Origin: Collybiopsis luxurians FD-317 M1
Taxonomy: Eukaryota > Basidiomycota > Agaricomycetes > Agaricales > Omphalotaceae
DNA: 64,000 bases
Assembly (NCBI GenBank): GCA_000827265.1
Contig: KN834774.1
Location: forward strand, 4,390-68,389
Direction: 5' to 3'
Below the pieces are notes generated by a model that did no database searches, had not been told where the DNA came from, and was given only the letters and a program-made list of their open reading frames with translations. Below are positions 45,030 through 55,697 of this stretch, one piece after another. Position 1 is the stretch's first letter. Each line of letters begins with the position of its first letter. A program made the translations under genes and the position numbers.

Positions 45030-46154
45030 CTAGAATTTCCTAAGGTACTGCCTTTCCTTGTCTTCAATTCTTGTAGTAGTTTTAAATATGCAAGGCTCTC
45101 TAGGATTCTTCAAGCATATCATTTTGCCCAAATGTTTGCATACCTCACCAGAGGTTCCTAGTACTTCTTTGATGGGTAAAGTGACTTCTGTATTCATCAA
45201 CCTGCCTACAACTGTCTTAGGATCAATATTACTGGATAGTTCAGACTGCCTTTTCATAACTGGTGGACCATATGTTCAGGTAGGTAATTGTGGCTTGTGG
45301 GAATTTTCATTCTGATCCTTGTCTTGTGACTGTGTATCCTGTTCCAACAACTCATGTTGGACTTCTCTTTTCTGAATTTCTCCTACATCAATGGGTTTTG
45401 GTTCCCTTGGAATTGATGAGGTCATATCCTTTATAATTGCATCCTTGTCTAGTCTTGGAATTATCAGTTTGATCAGTGGTGGATTTGATTGACTTTTGAT
45501 AGGCTGTAAAATTTTCTTGGGTGGTACTTCCATATTAGGGTTAATTTTTAATTTAGGAACTGGTACCAGATCATCAGTTTGGGGCTCTGAAATTTTAGGA
45601 ATTTGACTATGAGTCATACTGGGTAATTGTGACTCAGTCTGAGTTTCCAATTGATTAAACCTATTTGGGTTAGTATGACTCAACTCCAGATTCTTACCCT
45701 TTCCCATAGTTTTTCTCCAGTCAACATTTGTCCCATCAGCTTGCTTTGGTGCCTTCACTATCCTCTTAGGCCTGAGACTTGCATCCTTCACAGCCTGTAA
45801 TTGGGCTTCTCTGGACTTCCTATCATTAATAATATCCTTCTTACTTACCTCATAGACTATACCATCATCATCTTCTTCAGAATCTGATACCTCATAATAC
45901 TGACTTCTCTCTTCAAACATTTCTCTTTCCAGTTCCAATTCATATCCATTGACCTCTTTGATAGGTTCAAAACTATCTCTTTCATTTTGCCAATATTCAT
46001 CTTCCCATTCATCACTACTAGTGTCTTCATCATCTGAGTCAGAAAAATCCACTGGTGGAATATTCGCTAAGTATGTTTGAGTGGGTCTTGGCATAGTAAC
46101 TAATAGGGATTGAACTGCTTGTGAAGCCCTTTGCTCTAGTGTTCGATCAACCAC
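45030..46154 (-). pseudogene. element E Gag-protease connecting region
   Basis: Two frames (46154-45276 and 45257-45030), separated by a TGA, read a very acidic Asp/Glu/Ser-rich region (DSDDEDTSSDEWEDEYW), a Lys-rich middle and Pro/Gln-rich sequence. They end with GEVCKHLGKMICLKNPREP ahead of the protease. No enzyme motif is seen. By position it is the N-terminal part of Pol. Confidence 0.65.
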
Positions 46155-46211
46155 TTGAGCTATGGATTTGCCAGCTTGTCTTCATATAGTATTTCCATTA
46201 GCAAAAGTATA

Positions 46212-47696
46212 TCAGCAAGTTCCTGGTTCTATTACTACTTCTCCTCTAGTAAGTCTATCCTTCATAACTTGACATTCACTAAGGGTATGACCTGGTAAAC
46301 CACAACCATAGCATCCAGAGGGTCTAGGCTGCTGAGCTTCAAATATATGGGGATGACAGTAGTTCTCAGATTGACTTTGAGTCTGATTTGGCATAGTGGA
46401 CTTTGGTGAATGCTGTTCTTGTCTCTTTGATTGGGGAGTTTGGAAACATTTCTCTATAGCTCCTGATTTATCTAGGCATAGGGCTTGATAATAAACCACT
46501 GGATAGGAGGGAACATCAACTTTAAGATTACTGAGCTTATGAATTATTTCCGCTACTTCATCTTTAGAACCTTGGGGCTTTGTCCTATGAGCTCGAACTT
46601 CTGCTTGCAATCCTTCCTTTGACTTTTCCATATTAGGGGTACTAGTAAGTTTGGGGGTAATATCAGAAACTGATCTTCTCCTCTTGCTTCTCTTATGTGA
46701 TCGGTGAGACTTCTTGTGGTATTTGTCATCATCAGAGTCTGAATCACTAGAAGAATCTAAATCAGAATCTGTATCACTAGATGAGTCTTCATCAGAGTCT
46801 TCATCCTCAGAGGGTATATTGAATATATATGGACTGGAGGCAATTAGCAATGTAAACTTGTCCCTGCTGAAATACTTCTCCACTACTTCATTCACTTCTT
46901 CTACCTTCTTATATGCTCCAGCATCCCTTAAAGGAAACTTCTTGTCCAATTTATCTTCTAATATAGCTCTCAGCTTCTCTGGTATACCTAACCAGAAGAA
47001 ACCATGATATTCAAGTTCAGAAAGTTTATTCTGCTGGTATAGTGTTCCTGATAATGCTTGGTATTTATGTGAATACTTTAGCCATTTGGTAAGGTTATTG
47101 CATGTCTTGTTACTGTGTTTCTTAGCATAGGCTAGTACATCACTAGGCTTGTATTGGAATCTCACTCATTCAGCATCATAGACTTTTAATAGGTATTTCT
47201 TCAATCCTTTCCAATCATTAGCCTGATATTCAGTTGTTGATAGGATGAGAGTCTTCACAGTCAAAGTAACATATTCAAGTATCCCATTGCATTTATCAGA
47301 ATTATCAGTTATATTATATTTCGAAAGGAGTTTCTTGTAGTGGCAAATGAATCCTTCTACTCTAGTATATTTTCCTTTAAATGTCTTCGGTGCATTCCTT
47401 GTACCTCTAGCAGGTAAATCCATTGTACTGCCTGTTTGGATAGAAGAAAAACTTGTTGGGAATGGAACTTGATTGGTATTCAATTGTGTAGGAGGTGGAT
47501 TACTATCAGGAAAGAAATAAGCACTTGTTGCTGGTAGTGGTCTTTCTGCTCAGATTCCACTGTTTCCAAGTTCTGGTGATTTGGATCAGCTCATAGGTGG
47601 AAAATTGGTAAAATTGTATAGATCATCATCTGAATCAGGGCCATTATCTGGCTCTTGATTAGGCTGATTACTTGGTTTGTTGGTAAAATTAACCAT
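46212..47696 (-). pseudogene. gag: element E Gag
   Basis: ATG 47696 opens an acidic N-terminus. A stop lies near 47,580 and another near 47,535. The capsid-like domain starts with RGTRNAPKTFKGKYTRVEGF (about 47,400), which marks this mushroom Gypsy lineage. It runs through a stop at 47,166 to 46,212. An Asp/Ser-rich block (about 46,730-46,800) is followed by a His/Lys/Arg-rich block (KKSHRSHKRSKRRRS), perhaps a nuclear localisation signal. A zinc knuckle (CYGCGLPGHTLSEC) lies at about 46,265-46,310. Confidence 0.85.
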
Positions 47697-47781
47697 TTTG
47701 TAGTTGTTTGGTTATAAAAATCTGATTTTGGTAGCGAGGAAGTTGTGACTTTAGGCTCCCTCACAGTGGGCTCCAAAAAGA

Positions 47782-48290
47782 TGTCAGGTATTGGTGTGTT
47801 TAATAAAAACAACCTGGGTCCAGTTAGGCAGGTGTGTTAGATGCAGTATCATAAAGATGCAAGGCACTAACTAGGACTGTGAGTTTGTTTGGCCTTTTAA
47901 AGTAATCAGTGGGTGTAATTTGGTACTGGTAAAACTGTAAACTGGTCAGTACTGGTATTCAGTGATGGTAACTTGACTTAGTGGACTTTCTTTAATATAT
48001 AACTTTCAGTATCTGGTAAATGTGAGCCTGAAACAACTGACTGCCCTGGGACTAGCTTGCTTAGACTGTAATAAAACTTGACAGTGTAAAATGGTAGCTC
48101 ACACTACTAGCCTCTTGGTGGGTCTAGCTAAGTAGAACTTGACTTGGACTTTGACTTTAGAACTTAAATCTAGCCAACTAGTACAACTGGATTCACTGAT
48201 ACAGCTTGCACAAAGCTCTTAGAAAGTAAGTGTAAGGTAAAACTTTATATTTGGTAGTAGGTAAAGAGTGGGGGGGGATTAATTAATTAG
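47782..48290 (-). repeat. candidate 5' LTR of element E
   Basis: In sense orientation the sequence ends CTGACA at 47,782 just before TCTTTTTGGAGCCC and gag. The outer boundary is not determined. An AT-rich TATATATTAAAG lies near 47,990. No second copy exists in the window to confirm it. Confidence 0.3.
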
Positions 48291-48589
48291 GCTAAAAATC
48301 CCCAAGTATTTACATTATAAAATTATATTACTTCCTATTTAAGCAATTTGACTCATAACAACTCCAATTGACTCTAGTTGACTCCACTTAAAATTTTCAA
48401 AAGCTTCATTAGCCTTTTATAGTATTCATGACTCATTTTGAGTCAAGTTAATTCATTTAGAGTCATTCTGACTCATTTTAATATGACCTGAGCTCTATGA
48501 GTAAGCAGAATAATCTTAATTCTCCTACCCTATCTTATCAGAGAGTTCTCTAGAGATCTTTACTCTCTGAAAATATTTCTAATAATCAT

Positions 48590-49315
48590 TTAATTATTTA
48601 CCAGTAATTTCTTGAAACAGGAATGGCTCCTGACACCCACTACTGTTCTAACTTCATGTATGCCCAATCTAGCCATTACTTGACAGATTTGCTCTGCAAC
48701 ATCATGCATTTCAGCTTGAATATTATTATTTAATATTGGCCTGATATTTTCAGCAGGATGTGTTGTACTTTGAGGAACAACACTTGATGTATTATGAGTG
48801 GGCCTTATCAATTGTGGATTAATTGGACTTTCACTCATAATTTCTCCATACCTATTTGCATAGGTTCTCCTGAACTCACTGAAAGGAGTTTCTGCTATGA
48901 CTGGGGGTTCTCTTGGAATATTTGACAAATTCCTAATGCTGGTTGTCTGGCCTCTAGCTGTAGCTGTATGAAATGAACCTGGCTGAGACCTGGATGCAGT
49001 ACTAGCAATTATGGGTTGTCCTTGTATAGAAAGGTTATGCACTTCTTCCTCTGTCTGTCTTGCTGAAGGAGTAGATTGCAAAGGTATAATAGACCTATCT
49101 GATCCTAATAACTCTGTTTGTGGGTAGACAATGACCTCAGTCTGTCTACTTTCAATACTATTACCTGATTGGGGAATAGCATGATAGAAAACACTAGGTG
49201 TACTAGGTGTTTTATATTTTACTGCTGCTGCTTCTTTAGATTCTGTAGTATTTGCTTGTGGGCTAGTATTAAGAATTTTTTCTGGATTATGTGGAGAGTT
49301 CCTAACTCCATGGTA
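48590..49315 (-). pseudogene. unrecognised Ser/Thr/Pro-rich ORF
   Basis: An open minus-strand frame of about 240 codons without a clear start Met. It contains Ser, Thr, Gln and Pro-rich sequence and a more structured end (HDVAEQICQVMARLGIHEV). It resembles the N-terminal low-complexity part of a Gag but matches none of the elements here. It may be the start of another element truncated by E, or an exon of an unknown gene. Confidence 0.35.
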
Positions 49316-50300
49316 CAGGTATATTCTAGTTCACCAGATAATTGATTAATCTGGGGTTGATAAACAAATGGCTCAAAAAACTTGCTAGGTTAATTGAACC
49401 TTATGTGGAAATTGTATATACTGGAATGCTTCTTCAGTAATACAGTGATATATTGATTGAATAGCTGGAATAATTGTCAGTAATCAATGTGGTACAGGAG
49501 TTCAAATAGCTTGATCAGTGTTTGAGGTTACAAAATATCAAGACTAAGGAAAAACTTTTACTGTACATGGTGCACTACTTTATATACTAAAATACTATAT
49601 AATGATGTGTCACTGATGTGTTTTTGGCATTTTTACATGTTGTCACAATGTGGTTACATGTAATTAATGATTGACATGTCAATGCCACATTATATGCATT
49701 AATGCTACAGTTCTACACATCAGTGCCAAGTTATTACATATAGTTACAATGTGGCTACACTTGTACATTGAATTGTTGTATATTTCTGTTGTTTCAGCAC
49801 TGTATTACCTATGCCTTATGACAATTATGTTCTATGTATCCAATCTTGTTCCAATCCATTGTATTAGCTGTCTGTTGACAGCTGATCATTTGTAGTCATT
49901 AATTGGTGATTTGGACCAGTAACATGGAGCACTTAGTTGGCACTATGATTATTTATTCAGTCCATGTCAGGTTTACTTCCTGACACACTAGTTGATTTCA
50001 CATAACTTCTATATATCTAACTGAATGGGACAGTGGGCAGAACTTTGAAAAGTGCCCTGTAGGCTTGATATTAGGTGTGGGTAGGCTGTGTTTGGGCATC
50101 ATACCACTCAGGAGATATCTGATTTACTGAGCCTCAGAATCTGATCCTGTAGTCTTTCTCCTCACATGCAGATTTGAAGCATGTTCATTTATCACTACCA
50201 GGGTTTGACTTCACAATTCAGCCTACTATATTGGTTGACCATAACTTCATTTGGGGGTCATTATTGCAATTTTAAATCATAATTTCAAACCCTCTGAACA
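49316..50300. other. AT-rich stretch without supported gene
   Basis: No convincing frame on either strand. Two similar words, ACAATGTGGTTACA and ACAATGTGGCTACA, occur about 100 bp apart near 49.65-49.76 kb. Nothing else is supported. Confidence 0.5.
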
Positions 50301-50329
50301 TGCATTATGCATTGTAAAAAGGGCACCTA

Positions 50330-50790
50330 GATTTTTGCATGCACTGGTGCATCATGTGTGTGTGCATGCATGCTGGTGCATGTCAAATCTGGTGTATGTC
50401 AGTGCATGTCATGCATATCAGAATATTTAATACATGTACCTCTATATTTTATGACACTGTCTATATAAATTTCTTATTACTCAAAAAAAAAATAATGTCA
50501 ATGTATTATCACATTATTAGTTTACATACTTAAACAATATTTTATGAATTGAAAAGTTGAAATGTGTGACTAATAGCTATATTTCAATGCATTGGGTGAA
50601 GAACTTGCACACTTCACTTCTAAATGCAATGCACTGACACACACCAACATGCACCAGCATGCACCAGCATGCAGTGTGTGAGAGAAGTGCACACACACAT
50701 GCACATCTAAACATGCATGCATGCATATTTACATATATGCATGTATGATTACATGCTTGCACATTTGAGCATGCATGTGTATATATTGAG
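50330..50790. repeat. TGCATG-rich imperfect inverted repeat
   Basis: Sequence at about 50,360-50,414 (TGCATGCTGGTGCATG, GGTGTATGTCAGTGCATG) recurs inverted at about 50,625-50,690 (TGCACTGACACACACC, CATGCACCAGCATGCA). About 210 bp lie between, and further TGCATGCATG runs reach 50,780. It may form a hairpin. It could be a degenerate MITE or simple-sequence expansion. Confidence 0.5.
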
Positions 50791-51063
50791 GTATTGGATG
50801 CCCAATGATTTTTGTGCATTATATGTACTATTATCCTGCTCCAAATGGTGAAAACATAATGCCGTGCAAGCACACAGATCTCACATTAGCACATGCATAT
50901 AATTATTTTCTAGTGCAAATAAGTTACTAATTACATGCATAGAATATTATTTGCACCACACACACAAGCAAATTTGGATGCATGCAACTGAGTAAGTTGT
51001 GTGCACTGCAAACACCCCTCATATATATTCTGGATGATGATACATCAGGAAAAATGGTCTGAG

Positions 51064-51165
51064 CCCTAGGTTACCTAGGAGGCAACCTGGAGCAACCTGA
51101 GGGACCTAGGCGACCTAGGTGGCCTGTGCAACCTGGGTGAACCTCAGGTAACCTAGGAAATGCCA
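51064..51165. repeat. left decamer array of the MITE
   Basis: About ten degenerate units of the form AACCTNNGNN with spacing of roughly 10 bp, on the same strand as the right array. Confidence 0.7.
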
Positions 51166-51686
51166 ATATCCTGGGCAAACCTCAGGTATCCCAAGGATAC
51201 CTGAGGAGTGATGCTGTAAATATTGCCAAATAAGGCAAAATTATATTGAATATATATACCTATGCTTTAATTTATCCTAAATGCATGACAAGGACACCTT
51301 CTTAGTTGTAGATAACTCATAGAAACTGAAATTTGACATAAGTCACATGATGCAACTCCGTGAGCTGTCTACAATCAAAATAATTTTCATATGGTCAAAA
51401 CAAGTATATCACAATTATACCACACTATATACACACTATATGTACATGTATAAGCTCTTTACTTTACTGAAATACTGTACTTGAGTATATTAGGTTAATA
51501 CTAGTATACTGTAATACATTATAAAGTATAATACCTGACAAAAATGTACACCATATATACTATACATAAAATATGTACAAGTTCAATACTACTACTGTAC
51601 AAGTACAATAGCTCACTATATACAGTAGAATAAAGTGCAAACAGTAATATATAAAGATACATTATTTTTACTTATTAACCCTTTAT

Positions 51687-51780
51687 GCAACCTGGGGTAA
51701 CCTCAGGTAACCTGAGCCAACCTGAGCCAACCTGGGGCAACCTGAGACAACCTAGGACAACCTAGGGCACCCTAGGATAT
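51687..51780. repeat. right decamer array of the MITE
   Basis: Nine head-to-tail 10-bp units, consensus CCTRRGNCAA, in exact 10-bp register from 51691. Confidence 0.85.
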
Positions 51781-52453
51781 AGGGGTTGGACTGTGGAAAC
51801 CTAGGTAGCCTAAGTACTTGAAGTGTGCTATGCTTCTTAGGTTTCTTGAGGTTGTTATAATTTAACCCCAAGCTCAAGCTATTTTTCCTGATGTAAGCAC
51901 TTGAGGCTCAGGATAGTACTTTGTATTGGAGACTACAAAGACTATCAGTAAAGACTCCAATAGTAGGGTAAGATAGTAGGTAACAAAAAGATGTCAGTTG
52001 ATTTCTTTAAAAAAACAGCTGGTTGTCTAAATTGAGTAAGTATGAAAGCAGGCCATTTGAGTTTGAAAGGAGAGTGTATTTTAATGAGAAATCAAAGAGT
52101 GGTCTGGTGGTGGCTAACAATGTGACAGATAGTAGGAGAAGTGGTAGCAAAAGGGGGAATTGGAGGTTATATGGCAATAAAAGAACATTGAGTGAACTTC
52201 ATTGGTCTGAATCAAGGGAGGAAGTAGGGTATTTGAAAATAGTAAGATAATATCATAGAGTGATTCAATGGTGACTAGTGGAGAAAACAGTAGCGAGGAA
52301 AAAAGAGAGAAATAAAGAGTGTAAGTTGAACTGTTGAAAGTCCAGTTGAAAGAAATTACTCTGCCAAAGTGGGAAAAAGAGAGACTTTTTGTTTCATGCT
52401 AAGATATGTCAAGATAAGTAGGGAAGCTAAGGTACAGTGCTTGGGAAGATATA

Positions 52454-54232
52454 TTAAAATTCAACCTGTTTAGATGCTCCTCCCCAGACTTGATGCTGAA
52501 GCTGGTACGCTGCCCAATCTGGGTCCCACTTGGATACAGGCACTGATACTGAGTTTTCAATGTCAGGTGTTGCAGCCCAGACCAAACCACTCCCACTGGG
52601 ACCTGTGACAGCATTGTCTAGTATAATATGAGATCATTCAGTATGTTGCAATTAGAATAAAGTGAACACATACCTGTAAATGTATCAACAGATTTATCAT
52701 TATCCTCATCAGCTTCTGCATCCCCAGAGAAATTTGGGGTGACCTCGGACAAGTCTGCTAAGCAATAGAATCCAGGTGTCAAAAATGAATTAAGTTCAAA
52801 GTTAAGGAGTGCACCTCACCATATTCAACTTTCACTTTCTTATGAGGATGGATGGGGGAGGGGCTGGACCTAGAAAGGTGCGACACAACCTCAGCCTCAG
52901 ATTCTGATTGTGGTTTTGACCCATTTTCTGTATTGCCCTCCTGTTCCAATTCATTTTTGGACTTGGAGAGAATTGCACATTTGCATTTCCAAGTAGTTGT
53001 GGCCACTGAGGAAGTTATTTTGTTTTTGGTTTCATTATCCAAAGACCCATCCAAGTTGTCCCAGTCAATGGTTTGATCATATTCTGCAGTGTTGACCTTG
53101 CTAAAATGTTTGAGTGTTGCATCATCAACTTTCTTTTGTGAAGCTTCAATACTACAAGTTAGTAACTTATCAGGTACCGTGAATGTAATCTAAATCTGCT
53201 CACTGAGAATGAGAACTGTCTGATGAAAGCCACAGCCAGCACTCTGAGTACATTGCCACACTTCTTCTCCAGTTGGAACCATAGCATTTGTGAGCTTAAT
53301 GTGCCATCAGTCGTGTACATAAGTGAGAATAGCAGGTTGATCTAAGGGATCCTTCTTTGCCTCACATCTCAGATGTTCAACTATAGGAAGGTGCTCAGAA
53401 ATGCAAGCAATGGTCTCTTTTCCACTGTCCATTACATCAAATTCAAATCCATTGACCAAGTCCATAGCAGCAAGGCCCAAGTTGCAATACTCTTTGATTG
53501 AGGTAGGGGACAAGAGCTTTGCAGCCAAACTGACTGTTGGCAGCAGAGCATAATAACTATTGCCAATTTGCACAGCAAGGTTGTCCCTTGTAACAGCCCT
53601 CTATTTTAGAGAAAATCATGTTTAGGATGTTGAAGAAAGTAAAACAAGTTAATAAACCTACTGTACTGAGCTTTTTAATTCCTTCTGTGAGGAGCAATAC
53701 TATTCCAACTCAGAAAGTGGTGATCTTCCATTTCCAGAAAAACTCAGTCAATGAAGCCAATTTTGAAGAAACCAACCCATACCTCCTTGGCTTTACCTTT
53801 ACTCTTGGAACAGTCAAGCTTGGGAAGACAACAGCGCTCAATTTTCTGAGCAGCAGTACATTGAAGACCACCTGTAGTCTCTTCTTCAGCTTGAGCATAC
53901 AAGTCATTGTCTGAGTCATCTTTGAGGCTCTTGGGCACATGGAGCATCTGGTTACTGGTCAAACTTGCTACTAAGGCATCCTTATCACCTTCCTTGTCAC
54001 CCTTAAATTTTCTGAAAGTGTCCAAAGCTGTCCATAAATCTGGATCTTGACCAGCCATTGTTGAAGGCCGAGCAACTTTATCATTCTCTGAGGTTGGCGG
54101 AGCAAATGGGCAGCAGTAAGCATGCCAAGGAATGACTTTCTTGGTACTTTTTGCATAAGTCTTGCCACTATGAAGTCGGTGTTTCCTTTTTTCTGCCATG
54201 AACATCTTGAAGAAGGTGAATAAGGATGACAT
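52454..54232 (-). pseudogene. uncharacterised four-exon gene, broken by two stops
   Basis: Exons in sense order 54232-53783, 53600-52820, 52757-52674 and 52617-52454, joined by GT-AG introns of 182, 62 and 56 bp. All joins keep phase and the last exon ends at TAA, for 492 residues. Exon 1 is Lys/Asp-rich with a CC pair (PWHAYCCPFAPP). Exon 2 has a globular part (NSYYALLPTVSLAAKLL) and paired Cys (KCKCAIL, CTQSAGCGFH). Exons 3-4 are acidic and end with WDPDWAAYQLQHQ. Exon 2 has two stops, near 53,307 and 53,190. No family is recognised. The start Met could also be 54205. Confidence 0.6.
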
Positions 54233-54351
54233 GGGAAAATTTTCTGAGGTGAGTTGAACACTGAACCATGACTGTAAGAAACACACAATCGACAAAGAGA
54301 TAAAACAATTTATTCTAATATCGGGTAGTAAAGAATGGTATTTGCTGTTAC

Positions 54352-54741
54352 ATGGCTTGCTGTGAAATAAAGATTTATACAAAGGAGCAACTTGGCCAGA
54401 TGTCATACAAGCACCAATTGAGAAGGATGGTTCACTGCGACAGCACTGAAAGTGACAATGAATTTTCCCTACCCTTAGATGTCAACAGACAAACAATCAG
54501 GTGTAAAATTGGAGTAACATACACTAGGAGAGTCTACTGTGAGGTCTCAATGAGCAACACCATGTCCTTTGTCTGCAATCTTGTAGATAGCATTGGCCAT
54601 GCAATGGAGTTTACTGTGTTATTGTTGAGGACAAGTGAGGCACAAAGAAACAGGATGTGTCGACAGGCCCCCATTGTCATGCTCAGCCAGTTGTCTCTGT
54701 TAAAGAATGAGGAAGTAGGTCAATGGGTAAAAGAAAAATGA
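54352..54741 (+). pseudogene. unrecognised 129-codon ORF
   Basis: An open plus-strand frame just upstream of the element B insertion site. It reads like a globular protein (RQTIRCKIGVTYTRRVYCEV, MSFVCNLVDSIGHAMEFTVL) with no recognised motif. It might be an exon of a gene interrupted by element B, or chance. Confidence 0.25.
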
Positions 54742-54805
54742 TGCACATGGAAATGGAATTTGGAAAAGTACAGAAGGGCTGCTTGAGGTTTGTGAGCTGA
54801 AGTTT

Positions 54806-55500
54806 TGTTAGGACCTTTACTACCTTTGTTGTTAGAAGCTTGTAGCAGGTTCAATGAATAGAAAGTATTTTATTATACCACAGCTGAGACAGAATATGCA
54901 ATGGGGAGTCGCTACATACGACAGGTGAATGAGTCCTGTACAGTTTTGGTATTGGATGTGGAGGAATGATCCTCGAGTGTTGAATAATAAATCTAGTAGC
55001 TCGGTGCAACTAGAAATAGTATATCAAAAGAACTTGTTAAGATGGTATTAACGAGGGTTGACTCGGGAGGTTCATGACTCAGTGTCCATTTACCCTACGA
55101 GACAGAATATTCGAAAGGCTATGGCAGTCAAATAGTCTTGTTGATCAGTTTGACAAGTGAGAAGTGGATATGCCAGTGACTCGGTGTCAATGGGGTTTGC
55201 TCGACTCAGTGTTAAGCAGAATAATATTAAAGACTAGTGAACAAGAGAACAGAAACAACACAGATCAAGATAGTTCAGGTAATAACAGAATTATCGTGAG
55301 AGATGTAGGTACAAGGCTTTTATACTCTGCGGGGAGACATGTGGTCTTGTGAATAGAAGTTTGGAATGAGCAACTGGTTAGTCCGCCTTGCAAAATGTGT
55401 GTCAGATTTGGAGAGCCGAATTGATTGGTAAGACTATTATCGAGTCGTGTGGTGAGTGTAGTGGTTGGAAAGAGCGGAAAAAATAGCGTAGGGCATAACA
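54806..55500 (-). repeat. 3' LTR of element B, 695 bp
   Basis: TGTTAGGACC to GCATAACA, exactly 695 bp like both LTRs of element A. The RNA-start segment has one change (AATAACAGAATT on the plus strand). Confidence 0.97.
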
Positions 55501-55512
55501 TTACCCCCCCCA
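55501..55512 (-). promoter_or_regulatory. terminal polypurine tract of element B
   Basis: In sense orientation a run of eight G followed by TAA abuts the LTR, as in element A. Confidence 0.85.
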
Positions 55513-55642
55513 AGGGCCTTGAGCCCTCAAAAGGACATGTAGCTTTTGATGCAACACGGTGTTGTGACTGCCATGCTGTCAGATTGAGTTTTCAATGTGC
55601 CGGCTGCTGAATTTCAATCAAAAACTCTAAGTCCGAAGCCCT

Positions 55643-55648
55643 TATAAA
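55643..55648 (+). promoter_or_regulatory. TATA box of antisense gene 1 (copy B)
   Basis: TATAAA 55 bp before ATG 55698, the same position as in copy A. Confidence 0.6.
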
Positions 55649-55697
55649 GCTGGCACTCTGGGTTTTTGAGTCAATTTCTTCTTTTCCTCTTACCACT

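Larger units (their letters stand above)
41704..48290 (-). mobile_element. element E, proximal half (LTR candidate, gag, protease, linker)
   Basis: Minus-strand Gypsy sequence with gag start at 47696, zinc knuckle, retropepsin and the beginning of the long linker. It continues beyond element A at 28348. Sense sequence before gag (TTTTTGGAGCCC, about 47,765-47,778) looks like a primer region. An LTR would therefore end at about 47,782 and reach right to about 48.3 kb, but no partner copy is present. Confidence 0.8.
51043..51893. mobile_element. 851-bp MITE-like element
   Basis: Terminal inverted repeats of about 31 bp start CATCAGGAAAAAT at both ends (seven mismatches, mostly transitions) and are flanked by TA on each side (51041-51042, 51894-51895). 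There is no coding capacity. Both subterminal regions carry arrays of a 10-bp unit. TA flanks suggest mobilisation by a Tc1/mariner-type transposase. The TIRs do not match those of the Tc1 copy at 12.3-13.7 kb. Confidence 0.75.
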
